From: Erythrobacter donghaensis
Lineage (GTDB): Bacteria; Pseudomonadota; Alphaproteobacteria; Sphingomonadales; Sphingomonadaceae
Direction of reading: 5' to 3'
NCBI RefSeq assembly: GCF_001557325.1
Contig: NZ_LSJS01000292.1
Location: 15,939 to 79,938, forward strand
Length of the DNA stretch: 64,000 nt
Both the position numbers and the translations under genes were made by a program. Of this stretch, positions 33,664 to 41,733 are shown one piece after another. The notes beneath the pieces were generated by a model. That model ran no database searches and was not told the DNA's origin. It saw nothing but the letters and a program-made list of their open reading frames with translations. Position 1 is the first letter of the stretch. Each line of letters starts with the position of its first letter.

Positions 33664-33954
33664 CTAGCGGGGCGCGTCTTCGCCTTCGCCAGCGGCCTCG
33701 AGCGCCTTGCCCGCGACCGCAGCCGCGGCATCGCCCGCCGCAGTCGCGCCCGGCTCGGGAACGGCAGGCTCGGGCGCGTCGGTGGCCGTGGCGGACGGAT
33801 CGGCGACCGGCGCATCGGCGATCGGCTCGAGCGCGCTGTCGGCGGGCATCTCGACCGTGTCGGCGCTCGCCTCGGTCGAGGCATCGTCGGCGCTGCCGCA
33901 CCCGGCGAGGCTGAGGGCGGCGGTCAGGGCGGTAAGGCTCAAAAGCTTGCGCAT
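33664..33954 (-). CDS. Small putative lipoprotein (96 aa), Ala/Asp/Glu-rich
   Basis: 96 residues. Signal MRKLLSLTALTAALSLAGCGS with lipobox LAGC. The mature part is low-complexity (Ala, Asp, Glu, Pro, Thr) with a short AAAAVAGKALEAAG helix near the end. It is similar in design to the next gene but not clearly homologous. Such proteins often go unnoticed. The signal peptide is the main support that it is real. Confidence 0.6.
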   Translation of the reverse strand: MRKLLSLTALTAALSLAGCGSADDASTEASADTVEMPADSALEPIADAPVADPSATATDAPEPAVPEPGATAAGDAAAAVAGKALEAAGEGEDAPR

Positions 33955-34114
33955 GGCTCGGGTTCTCTCCTCTCGCGCGGGCGCAGGTCACCGGACCCGG
34001 CCGCGATTGCGGGAGCGGTTTAGCCGTGCCTTGCCCCGCCCGCCAAGTGCCAAATGGGCACACCCCGCCCGCAAGCGGTGGGGAAGGCCCGGCCGCCGTG
34101 ATATTCCCCCGCAC

Positions 34115-35077
34115 ATGATCAAGGAAGCCATCCGCCCGCCCCTCGGTGCCCTCGCGCTGCTCTGCGCCGCCGCCCTGCTGTCCTCCGGTGCCAGCGCGCA
34201 GCCCGTGCCCGATGCCTTCACCGTGGTCGAGAGCGGCCAGCGTTTCGCGACGCTTCAGGAAGCGGTCAATGCGATCGGCCAGGGCCGCGGCACGATCCGC
34301 ATCGCACCCGGCACCTACCGCCAGTGCGCGGTGCAGGAGGCGGGCGTGATCGTCTACGAAGCGCCCGAGCCCGGCAGCGTCACCTTCACCGCCCGCTCGT
34401 GCGAGGGCAAGGCCGCCTTCGTGCTGCGCGGCATCGGCGCGGAGATCAGGGGCATCACCTTCTCCAACCTGCGCGTCGCCGACGGCAACGGGGCGGGCAT
34501 CCGGCTCGAGAAGGGCGCATTGAACGTCGCCTACGCCCGCTTCGAGAACAGCCAGCAGGGCATCCTTACCGCCGACGATCCCTCTGGACGGATCTACATC
34601 ACCCGCTCGACCTTCACCGGGCTCGGCACCTGCGAGAACGCGGCCGGCTGCGCGCACTCGATCTACATCGGCAATTACGGCTCGCTCACCGTGCGCGAAA
34701 GCCGCTTCGAGCGCGGCATGGGCGGGCACTACGTCAAGGCCCGCAGCGCCGAGGTGGTGATCGAGAACAACAGCTTCGACGACGCGAACGGCACGGCGAC
34801 CAATTACATGATCGATCTGCCCGCCGGCAGCGTCGGGCGGATCGCCGACAACTGGTTCGTCCAGGGGCGCGACAAGGAGAACTACTCCGCCTTCATCGCG
34901 CTGGGGGCGGAGGACCTGCTCCACGATTCGGGCGGCCTCAGGGTCGAGAACAACGAGGCGCGCTTTGTCCCCGGCCTGAGCCGCAACTCGGTGTTCCTCG
35001 CCGACTGGACCGGCAGCCGCGTGGTGATGCAGGGCAACAGGATCGCCGCCGGTATCAAGCAGTACGAGCAGCGCTGA
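34115..35077 (+). CDS. Secreted right-handed beta-helix protein
   Basis: 320 residues from ATG 34115. Signal peptide ending ASAQ. The mature protein starts with VVESGQRFATLQEAVNAIG and GTIRIAPGTYRQC, the usual opening of Pbl/NosD-type beta helices. Then come coils with the repeats ITFSNLRVADGNGAGI, VAYARFENSQQGI, YITRSTFTGLG, VVIENNSFDDAN and RVENNEARFV. Such proteins bind or cleave polysaccharides; no catalytic residues can be named. It converges with the Sel1 gene with 22 bases between. Confidence 0.82.
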   Translation: MIKEAIRPPLGALALLCAAALLSSGASAQPVPDAFTVVESGQRFATLQEAVNAIGQGRGTIRIAPGTYRQCAVQEAGVIVYEAPEPGSVTFTARSCEGKAAFVLRGIGAEIRGITFSNLRVADGNGAGIRLEKGALNVAYARFENSQQGILTADDPSGRIYITRSTFTGLGTCENAAGCAHSIYIGNYGSLTVRESRFERGMGGHYVKARSAEVVIENNSFDDANGTATNYMIDLPAGSVGRIADNWFVQGRDKENYSAFIALGAEDLLHDSGGLRVENNEARFVPGLSRNSVFLADWTGSRVVMQGNRIAAGIKQYEQR

Positions 35078-35099
35078 GGCGTACGGCCCGGGCGCGCCG

Positions 35100-35822
35100 T
35101 CAGCTGGCGGGGGCGTCTTCCTCGAAGGTGATGTCCACCTCGACGCCGAGTTCCGCCGCAATCGCCTTCGCGCGTTCGACAATCGCGCGCCCGCGACCGG
35201 GAGGCACCTCGTCGGCGACCGCTTCGAGGCTCTGCTGCGCCTCCTCGTTGCCCATCGCGGCAGAGGCGAGGAACCAGGCTGAGGCCTCCTCCACGTTCTG
35301 CGTGACGCCCTCGCCGAGGTAGAACATGATCCCCACCCCGCGCACGCCGTGGGCATGGCCGAGCTTGGCTGCGGCGAGATAGTTGGCCATCGCCGCGGTG
35401 TGGTCTTTCGGCGTGCCGCGCCCGGTCGCCTGCATCACCGCGAGGCTGACCAGCGCGGCGGGGAAATTGCGGCCCGCCGCATCGCGGAACAGGGCGACGG
35501 CTTCCTCGGGGCTGCCCTTCACCGCGCCCCGGTCGATCAGCACGCCCAAGCGCCACGCGGCATGGTTGTCGCCACCGGCTGCGGCCTTGCGGTAGTGCTC
35601 GGCGGCCTTGCCGAGATCGACCTTGCGGCCCTTGCCGGTTTCGTGGAACCAGCCGAGCCAGTCCTCCGCGTCGGCATCGCCGCGCCTGGCGGCGGCGCGG
35701 GCGAGGTCATAGGCCTCCGCGACCTTGCCCTGAGTGACCAGCGCTTCGACCTCCTCGTCGAGGGTCGGCAGGGTGTTGGCGGTGCCGAAAACGAAAGCCA
35801 GGGCGAGAATCAGCGCGCGCAT
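35100..35822 (-). CDS. Secreted Sel1-repeat (TPR-like) protein
   Basis: 240 residues from ATG 35822, with a short signal peptide (MRALILALAFVFGTANT). About four Sel1 repeats follow, with the pattern A..LG.....G.G...D...A..Y...A..G: DWLGWFHETGKGRKVDLGKA, WRLGVLIDRGAVKGSPEEAV, LAVMQATGRGTPKDHTAAM, VGIMFYLGEGVTQNVEEAS. Sel1 proteins act as scaffolds in the periplasm or envelope. Partner unknown. It is 62 bases from the ribA stop in the same direction. Confidence 0.85.
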   Translation of the reverse strand: MRALILALAFVFGTANTLPTLDEEVEALVTQGKVAEAYDLARAAARRGDADAEDWLGWFHETGKGRKVDLGKAAEHYRKAAAGGDNHAAWRLGVLIDRGAVKGSPEEAVALFRDAAGRNFPAALVSLAVMQATGRGTPKDHTAAMANYLAAAKLGHAHGVRGVGIMFYLGEGVTQNVEEASAWFLASAAMGNEEAQQSLEAVADEVPPGRGRAIVERAKAIAAELGVEVDITFEEDAPAS

Positions 35823-35884
35823 CGTGGGGTCTCCCCGGTTGCAGGGCCGCGATGGTCGGCCAAAAGGCGCGCGGGCGCAAGGCG

Positions 35885-37003
35885 TTAGGTGAGCAGATGC
35901 CCTGACCGGTCCCGCTTGGTCGCCAGATAGCGCGCGTTGTGGGGGTTTTCGGGCAGCTGGTGCGGCACCCGCTCGCTCACCGTGATCCCCGCCGCCTCGA
36001 GCGCGCGGACTTTTGCCGGGTTGTTGGTGAGCAAGCGAATGGTGGTCGCCCCCAGCAGCTCGAGCATCCGCGCCGCCACGGGGAAATCGCGTGCTTCGTC
36101 GGGGAGGCCAAGGCGCTGGTTGGCCTCGACCGTGTCGAACCCCTGATCCTGCAGGCGATAGGCGCGCAGCTTGTTGATGAGGCCGATCCCGCGCCCCTCC
36201 TGCCGCATGTAGAGCAGCACGCCCCACCCGCCCGACGCGCTCGCCTCGTGCGCCATGGCGTGGAGCGCGGCGTCGAGCTGCGGGCCGCAGTCGCATTTGA
36301 GGCTGCCGAGGATGTCGCCTGTCAGGCACTCGGAGTGGAGGCGGACGAGCGGCTGGCGGTCGCCGGTCTGCCGGCCGATGATCAGGGCGACGTGTTCGCG
36401 CAGGTCGGCATTGGAGCGAAAGGCGACGATCTCGGCATCCTCGCAGGCGCTGACCGGCAGGCGCGCGCGGGTGACGATCTTGAGCGCGCCCGCGTCGGCA
36501 TAGGCGGCCAGATCGCCGAGGCTGACGGGGAGCGCCTCGCCTGCGGCTTCGGCGTCGACCATGAAGGCAGGGAGAATGCCCGCGATCCGCGCCAGTTCGA
36601 GCGCGGCCGTGGCGGTCTCGGCCCAGTCGAGGCTCACCGCCTTGAACGGGCCCTTGAGGGGGTTGCCGAGGTCCAATGCCGGATCGGCGATGGGGAGCGC
36701 ATCGCGCAAGCTGAAATCCTCGCCCCCCGCGATCAGCACCGGCGCGTGGGGCACGGCGGCCTCTTTCTGGTTGGCGAGCTTCAATGTCGCAGCACGCGCG
36801 GCGGAGATCAGCATTTGCGGCGCGCGGGCATCGGGCGCGGTGGCGGTTTCGACCGGGAGCAGAACCGGCCCGCCCTCGAACGCCAGCGGCCAGCCGTGGC
36901 GCAGCGCGTCGACGGCCTGCGCCGCGCGGCGTTCAGGCGATGGCCCGAGCGTCAGAGGTCGAACTCCGTGATCAGCGGCACGTGATCCGACGGCTGCTCC
37001 CAC
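35885..37003 (-). CDS. ribA: GTP cyclohydrolase II with N-terminal extension
   Basis: 372 residues from GTG 37003 (GGAAGG upstream), overlapping xthA by 52 bases. No ATG exists near the coding start. The alternative is CTG 36955, which overlaps the xthA stop (CTGA), has GGAG eight bases upstream and would give 356 residues. The C-terminal 200 residues are the RibA domain: HSECLTGDILGSLKCDCGPQ with the three zinc cysteines, YMRQEGRGIGL, and RLLTNNPAKVRALEAAGI. It opens GTP for riboflavin synthesis. The N-terminal 150 residues are a non-catalytic domain usual in sphingomonad RibA proteins. Confidence 0.9.
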   Translation of the reverse strand: MGAAVGSRAADHGVRPLTLGPSPERRAAQAVDALRHGWPLAFEGGPVLLPVETATAPDARAPQMLISAARAATLKLANQKEAAVPHAPVLIAGGEDFSLRDALPIADPALDLGNPLKGPFKAVSLDWAETATAALELARIAGILPAFMVDAEAAGEALPVSLGDLAAYADAGALKIVTRARLPVSACEDAEIVAFRSNADLREHVALIIGRQTGDRQPLVRLHSECLTGDILGSLKCDCGPQLDAALHAMAHEASASGGWGVLLYMRQEGRGIGLINKLRAYRLQDQGFDTVEANQRLGLPDEARDFPVAARMLELLGATTIRLLTNNPAKVRALEAAGITVSERVPHQLPENPHNARYLATKRDRSGHLLT

Positions 37004-37740
37004 GCCCGCGCGCCTTCCAGCACCCGGTGCGCCCGCGATTGCCGCGCGACCTCGGGCGAGGCCCACATGTGATCGAGGCGGCGGCCCTTGTCGTTCTCCT
37101 GCCAGCCGGGATTGCGGTAGCTCCACCACGAGTAATAGCGCTGCGGGGCGGGGATGTGCTGGCGGCCAAGATCGACCCAGCCGTGGGCGTCCCGGAACCG
37201 GCCCAGCGTCTCCACCTCGATCGGCGTGTGGCTGACGACCTTCAAGAGCTGCTTGTGGCTCCACACGTCGCTTTCGAGCGGGGCGATGTTGAAATCGCCG
37301 ACGATCAGCGTCGGCTTGTCGAGCGTGTCGGCCCACTTGGTCATCCGCCCGAGAAAATCGAGCTTCTGGCCGAACTTGGGGTTCAATTCGCGGTCGGGAA
37401 TGTCGCCGCCCGCCGGGATGTAGACGTTCTCGACGAGGAGATCCTTGCCCAGTACCTCGACCCCGATATGCCGCGCCTCGCCATTGTCCTGCCAGTCGTG
37501 GCGGGTGACCTCGCGGATCGGCACGCGGGAGACCGTCGCGACCCCGTGATAGCCCTTCTGCCCGCTCACCGCCTGGTGGGTGTAGCCCAGCGCCGCCAAT
37601 GCCTCGGCGGGGAAGAGGTGGCTCTCGCACTTGATCTCCTGCAGGCACAGGATGTCGGGCGCGGCCTCGGTGAGCAGCTTCTCGATCAGGCCGACGCGCA
37701 GGCGTGCGGAGTTGATGTTCCAGGTCGCGACGGTCAGCAT
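36952..37740 (-). CDS. xthA: Exodeoxyribonuclease III
   Basis: 262 residues. AP-endonuclease family: ATWNINSAR (5-13), CLQEIKCE with the metal-binding Glu (about 32-39), VENVYIPAGGD, LIVGDFNIAP (about 145-154) and PSDHVPLITEF with the catalytic His near the end. It repairs abasic sites and pairs functionally with ung elsewhere in the window. The length is typical. The 96-base gap to the divergent alkaline phosphatase gene should contain promoters for both. Confidence 0.95.
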   Translation of the reverse strand: MLTVATWNINSARLRVGLIEKLLTEAAPDILCLQEIKCESHLFPAEALAALGYTHQAVSGQKGYHGVATVSRVPIREVTRHDWQDNGEARHIGVEVLGKDLLVENVYIPAGGDIPDRELNPKFGQKLDFLGRMTKWADTLDKPTLIVGDFNIAPLESDVWSHKQLLKVVSHTPIEVETLGRFRDAHGWVDLGRQHIPAPQRYYSWWSYRNPGWQENDKGRRLDHMWASPEVARQSRAHRVLEGARAWEQPSDHVPLITEFDL

Positions 37741-37836
37741 GGGGCGGACTTAGTTGTCCGCGAGCGAAAGTTCTAGCTTTCACTTTATCGTCAAACGGCG
37801 GCGCGATAGGGCGGGGCACCTGACCGGAGACCCGCC

Positions 37837-39237
37837 ATGATCACCCGCACCCTGCTTGCCGCCCTGCTCCTCGCCTCCGCCGCCGCGACCCCGGTGCTAG
37901 CCAAGGAGCGCCGCGCCAAGCCGCCGGAGGAGCCGCGCGCGAAGAACGTCATCCTGTTCATCGGCGACGGCATGGGCATCTCCACCATCACCGCCGCGCG
38001 CATCTATGACGGGCAGAAGCGTGGGCAAACCGGCGAGGAGAACCAGCTCAGCTTCGAGAAATTCCCGAACGTGGCGCTGGTCAAGACCTACAACACCAAC
38101 GCGCAGGTGCCCGACAGCGCGGGGACGGCGACCGCGATGCATTCGGGGCTCAAGACCCGCATCGGGGTGCTCGGGATCGGGCCCGCGGCGGAAAAGGGCG
38201 TGTGCCGCGATGCGCTCGCTCACCCGCTGCCCTTGCTGGGCGAGGAAGTGAAGCAGCGCGGGCTGGCGCTCGGGATCGTCACCACCACCCGCATCACCCA
38301 CGCGACCCCGGCGAGCGTCTATGCCCGCTCGGCCGACCGCGACTGGGAGGCCGACACCAGCATCCCGGCCGACCAGCAGGTCGGGTGCAAGGACATCGCG
38401 CTCCAGCTTGCCGAGGCGCAGTTCGATGTCGCGCTGGGCGGCGGAGCGCGCAGCTTCTACGGCAAGAGCGGCGGCGGGCGCAGGAGCGATCCGGGGGCCG
38501 ATCTCCCCGCCGCATGGGCCGCGAAGAACGGCGGCGTGGTGGTGAAGGATGCAGCCGCCCTCGCCGCGGCCCCCGTCGGCAAGCCGGTGCTCGGGCTGTT
38601 CAACGCCGATCACATGACCTTCATGGCCGAGCGGAAGGCAGACTCGCCCGAGCCCACCCTCACCGACATGACCGCCGCCGCCATCGCGCGGCTCAAGGCC
38701 GATCCCGACGGCTTCTACCTGATGGTCGAGGGCGGGCGGATCGACCATGCGCACCACGCCGGCAAGGCAGGCTTTGCGCTCGAGGAGGCGGTCGAGTTCG
38801 CCCGCGCGGTGCAGTGGGCGGTCGAGAACACCGATCCCGAAGAGACGCTGATCCTCGTCACCGCCGATCACAGCCACGTCTTCACCATCGCCGGCTATCC
38901 GCAGCGCGGGAACGACATCCTCGGGCTGGTGGTCGCGCCTCCGGGCCGCGGCGAGGATGGCGGCGACGGCAAGAGCCCGGTGCTGGCGGCGGACGGCAAG
39001 CCCTACACGACGCTCGGCTATGCCAACGGCCCCGGCGCAGTGAAGGGCGAGCGCCCGGTGCCCGAGACCGGCGTGGCCGCGACCCAGCAGGCGGTGGTGC
39101 CGACCGGCGCGGAGACCCACGCGGGCGAGGATGTCGCCCTGTTCGCCACCGGCCCGGGAGCAGAGCGTGCGCGCGGGGTGATCGAGCAGAACGTGATCTA
39201 CAACATCATCCGCAAGGCGCTCGGCTGGGAGAAATAG
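37837..39237 (+). CDS. phoA: Periplasmic alkaline phosphatase
   Basis: 466 residues with signal peptide MITRTLLAALLLASAAATPVLA. Metal site D44 in FIGDGMG and phosphorylated Ser S94 in VPDSAGTATAM. Later metal ligands appear in VEGGRIDHAHHAG (about 300-312), VTADHSH (about 347-353) and GAETHAGEDVALFATGP (about 425-441). Releases phosphate from esters in the periplasm. No clear Pho box is seen in the 96 bases upstream. The two PstS-like genes at 52.6-54.8 kb serve the same need. A structured repeat follows 36 bases after the stop. Confidence 0.94.
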   Translation: MITRTLLAALLLASAAATPVLAKERRAKPPEEPRAKNVILFIGDGMGISTITAARIYDGQKRGQTGEENQLSFEKFPNVALVKTYNTNAQVPDSAGTATAMHSGLKTRIGVLGIGPAAEKGVCRDALAHPLPLLGEEVKQRGLALGIVTTTRITHATPASVYARSADRDWEADTSIPADQQVGCKDIALQLAEAQFDVALGGGARSFYGKSGGGRRSDPGADLPAAWAAKNGGVVVKDAAALAAAPVGKPVLGLFNADHMTFMAERKADSPEPTLTDMTAAAIARLKADPDGFYLMVEGGRIDHAHHAGKAGFALEEAVEFARAVQWAVENTDPEETLILVTADHSHVFTIAGYPQRGNDILGLVVAPPGRGEDGGDGKSPVLAADGKPYTTLGYANGPGAVKGERPVPETGVAATQQAVVPTGAETHAGEDVALFATGPGAERARGVIEQNVIYNIIRKALGWEK

Positions 39238-39272
39238 GGATAAGCGCGCAGGTCTGGCGTCTTGCGCTGCAA

Positions 39273-39367
39273 CGGCGGCGCAGCCGCCGCAAGGCCGAAC
39301 GGCCGCCCGAGCTTATGCGAGGAAAGCCAAGCAGCGCGGACGCGCTGCGCCCGGCGTCTGAGGGCGC
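39273..39367. repeat. Structured dispersed repeat, copy 2 (inverse orientation to copy 1)
   Basis: Inverse copy of 26921-27027. Hairpin CGGCGGC-GCA-GCCGCCG (39273-39289; TGC loop on the other strand), CAAGGCCG, the 29-base core at 39303-39331 identical to copy 1, hairpin GCAGCG-CGGACG-CGCTGC (39331-39348), then GCCCGGCGTCTGAGGGCG. It again lies between convergent genes (alkaline phosphatase and LolA). Confidence 0.75.
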
Positions 39368-39390
39368 AAACAAAAAACCCTCCAGACACC

Positions 39391-39424
39391 AAAAACCCCC
39401 GACCCGGGGGCGATGGGTCGGGGG
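39391..39424 (-). terminator. Intrinsic terminator on the minus strand, after lolA
   Basis: Perfect 10-bp stem CCCCCGACCC / GGGTCGGGGG (39396-39405 and 39415-39424) with a 9-base loop. Read on the minus strand it is followed by TTTTTGG. It lies about 180 bases after the lolA stop and also ends any minus-strand transcript before it enters the repeat. Confidence 0.75.
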
Positions 39425-39600
39425 TTCCATGGAGCGTTCGTCACGCTTGTGCAAGACAGGCCCATTTGAAGGGTGGGCAACAGGGGGGAAACCTCCCTTC
39501 GGCCCGCCTTGTTGAGAATGATTAACCGGTTCTGCCTTTCACTGACATGAACGCGGCAAGTTTTCTGTCGCTTTCATACAACCGTTCGTCGGACGCCCGT

Positions 39601-40272
39601 TCAGCCGGGGCGACGAGCCGTGCGGCGCGGGTCCTTGAAGGTGAAGGTGCTGTCGGCCACCGCCACCCCGTAGCGCTGGTTCGACAGCTCCACCCGGGTG
39701 CGGTTGTTCTGCGCGTCGAGCGCCACCCAGTAGGCGAGCTGCAAGCCCCCGGGCGCGGCGGCATTCTTCACGAAAATCAGCGTGATCATCCCGAATTCGG
39801 GCTTCTTGGGATCGCGCACCTGGACGCTGATCACGTCCTTGCTCGAGGTCGGCATCAGCTTGCCGAAGCGCTTCACGTCCTTGTCCGGATCGAACAGCGC
39901 GCCCAGCGGCGAGTTGCCGATCGGCCAGCGTTCGACCTGCGCGACCTCGTAGTCGATCACATAGAGCGACTTGCCGTTGGAGATGACGAGGAAATCGGCG
40001 TTCTTGCCGTAGTCGAAGCGGATCTTGCCCGGGCGCTTCAGGGTCATCACCCCGCGCAGGCTCTGCCCGTTGCGGTCGGTCTGGACGAAATCGGCCTTCA
40101 TGGTCGAGATCGACCGCAAGGCGGTGACCACGCGGTCGAGATCGGTGGTCGCAGCCTGCGCGGCGGCGGGGGTGGCCAGCGGGGCGGTGTCGCCCGGGGC
40201 CAAACCGAGGCCTAGCGCTCCGGCCGAAAGGCCGAGCGCCGCGACGCGAAGTTTTGTCGAAACTGTTTTCAT
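39601..40272 (-). CDS. lolA: Outer-membrane lipoprotein carrier protein LolA
   Basis: 223 residues from ATG 40272. A long signal region (MKTVSTKLRVAALGLSAGAL... to AAAQAA) is followed by the LolA fold opening LDRVVTALRSISTMKADFVQTDRNGQSLRGVMTLKRPGKIRF-like strands, of which the MKADFVQ and LKRPGKIRFDY blocks are diagnostic. LolA ferries lipoproteins across the periplasm to the outer membrane; the many lipoproteins in this window would be clients. LolB is often absent in alphaproteobacteria. It is followed by a terminator at 39391-39424. Confidence 0.88.
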   Translation of the reverse strand: MKTVSTKLRVAALGLSAGALGLGLAPGDTAPLATPAAAQAATTDLDRVVTALRSISTMKADFVQTDRNGQSLRGVMTLKRPGKIRFDYGKNADFLVISNGKSLYVIDYEVAQVERWPIGNSPLGALFDPDKDVKRFGKLMPTSSKDVISVQVRDPKKPEFGMITLIFVKNAAAPGGLQLAYWVALDAQNNRTRVELSNQRYGVAVADSTFTFKDPRRTARRPG

Positions 40273-40351
40273 GCCGCTGCGCCTAGGTCGCAAGGCTTGA
40301 ACTGTCGATGAATTACCGCACTCATGCCCGAGGGTCGGCGCGGCAGGAGCC

Positions 40352-40519
40352 TTACTTGATCTTGGCTTCCTTGAATTCGACATGCTTGCGCGCGACCGGG
40401 TCGTACTTGCGGAAGCTCATCTTCTCGGTGATGTTGCGCGGGTTCTTCTTGGTCACGTAGAAGAAGCCGGTGCCCTCGCTCGAGACGAGGCGGATCTTGA
40501 CGGTGGTGGGCTTCGCCAT
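40352..40519 (-). CDS. rpmG: 50S ribosomal protein L33
   Basis: 55 residues: begins [18 protein letters not shown] and contains [20 protein letters not shown] and [15 protein letters not shown]. It has no zinc-binding cysteines, so it is the C-minus form. A component of the large ribosomal subunit near the E site. Monocistronic by appearance, 79 bases upstream of lolA in the same direction, with AGGAAC before its ATG. Confidence 0.97.
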   Translation of the reverse strand: MAKPTTVKIRLVSSEGTGFFYVTKKNPRNITEKMSFRKYDPVARKHVEFKEAKIK

Positions 40520-40658
40520 GGCGGGTTCCTGTCAACTGGGTCGGCCCGGCGAGTGCTGTCCGCAGGGCTAAAAAGCAAATAGCGGCGCGCCCGGAAGGCC
40601 CGGCACACCGCCACACGGGCGCGCCCTTCGCCGATTCACGGACAAAAGTCAATAAGGC

Positions 40659-41081
40659 TCACCAGTCCGAAGCACGGGGCTTGCCGCGATTGGCCTTCAC
40701 CGCGCCGCGCACCTTCTTGACCTTGAGGCGCTCGGTCTTGCCCACGCGGTTGACTCGGGTCTTGGCGCGCCGCTTGGGCTCGACCAGCGCCGCCTCGAGC
40801 AGCGCGGCGAGCTTGATGCGCGCGTCCTGCCGGTTGGCGTCCTGCGTGCGGTGGGCCTTGGAGGTGACGATGAGGTCGCCGTTGCCGGCGAGCTTCGCGC
40901 CCGCGAGCTTGCGCAGCCGCGCGAACACCGACGGCGATAGACGCAGCGCGTAGATGTTCACCCGCAGCTCGACTTCGGTCGCGACCTTGTTGGCGTTCTG
41001 CCCGCCGGGGCCCGAGCCTGCGAGAAAGCTCTCGCTGGCGAGCCTTATCGCCCGCGCGGAGAGAGGCTCTTCGTCATCCAT
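40659..41081 (-). CDS. arfB: Alternative ribosome-rescue factor / peptidyl-tRNA hydrolase ArfB (YaeJ)
   Basis: 140 residues from ATG 41081, overlapping the pseudouridine-synthase stop by eight bases. The release-factor GGQ motif is at 26-28 (GSGPGGQNANKV). The C-terminal tail is strongly basic (RAKTRVNRVGKTERLKVKKV), as needed to enter the mRNA channel of stalled ribosomes. No codon-recognition domain is present. It frees nascent chains from non-stop complexes. Confidence 0.93.
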   Translation of the reverse strand: MDDEEPLSARAIRLASESFLAGSGPGGQNANKVATEVELRVNIYALRLSPSVFARLRKLAGAKLAGNGDLIVTSKAHRTQDANRQDARIKLAALLEAALVEPKRRAKTRVNRVGKTERLKVKKVRGAVKANRGKPRASDW

Positions 41082-41733
41082 CCTTCGCCCCGAGTGCGAG
41101 GAAATCCGCAGGCAGCGGCGCACGCGCCGCGATCGGCGTCTTGCCGGGCCGCTCCACCGTGAGGCTCTCGGCGTGGAGCATGGTGCGCTTGGCCGCGCCC
41201 GCGTTCCCCGCGCCATAGACCGGATCGCCCAGCAGCGGCGCGCCGAGGCCCTTCAGGGCATGCACCCTGAGCTGGTGGGTTCGCCCGGTCTCGGGCCGGA
41301 AGCGGATCAGGCTGTGGGGGCCCAGCTCCTCGACCAGCTCCCAGTGCGAGACAGCGGGCTTGCCCTTCTTCGCCGCGATCATCCGCCAGCCCTTCTCGGC
41401 CGAGCTGATCTTGGCGAGGGCGAGTTCGATGGTGCCGCTAGTGCCCGTCGGATGGCCCGCGAGGATCGCGAGGTAAGTCTTGCCCACCAGCCGCTCCTCG
41501 AAGGCGCGGTTGAAACGGGCGAGCGCCTTGGGGTTCCTCGCCAGAAGCAGGCAGCCGCTGGTATCCGTGTCCAGCCGGTGCACCGCCACCGGCGCGCGCT
41601 GGAAGCCGAGCTTCAGCCGCTCGAGGTGGTCCTCGAGGCAGATCCCACCCTTCCTCGGCCGGTCGACCGCCATGCCCGAAGGCTTGTCGATCACCAGCGC
41701 CTCGCCGTCTTCGTAGAGGATCGGGAGGCTCAC
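41074..41733 (-). CDS. RluA-family RNA pseudouridine synthase
   Basis: 219 residues, catalytic domain only (no S4 domain). The catalytic Asp is D55 in VHRLDTDTSGCLLLA; ALVIDKPSGMAVD (12-24) and RPETGRTHQLRVHAL (about 145-159) also fit. The target RNA (rRNA or tRNA) cannot be decided from sequence. It overlaps arfB downstream and pabBC upstream (4 bases), so pabBC, this gene and arfB form one coupled unit. Confidence 0.92.
   Translation of the reverse strand: MSLPILYEDGEALVIDKPSGMAVDRPRKGGICLEDHLERLKLGFQRAPVAVHRLDTDTSGCLLLARNPKALARFNRAFEERLVGKTYLAILAGHPTGTSGTIELALAKISSAEKGWRMIAAKKGKPAVSHWELVEELGPHSLIRFRPETGRTHQLRVHALKGLGAPLLGDPVYGAGNAGAAKRTMLHAESLTVERPGKTPIAARAPLPADFLALGAKDG

Noticed and set aside
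33707-34114. Upstream extension of the beta-helix gene to 33707
   Set aside because: That part overlaps the opposite-strand small lipoprotein gene, and a good signal peptide begins at ATG 34115.
39241-39515. Open frame reading through the structured repeat after the alkaline phosphatase
   Set aside because: The same short peptide appears at both repeat copies only because the 29-base core is identical; hairpins and stops dominate the rest.
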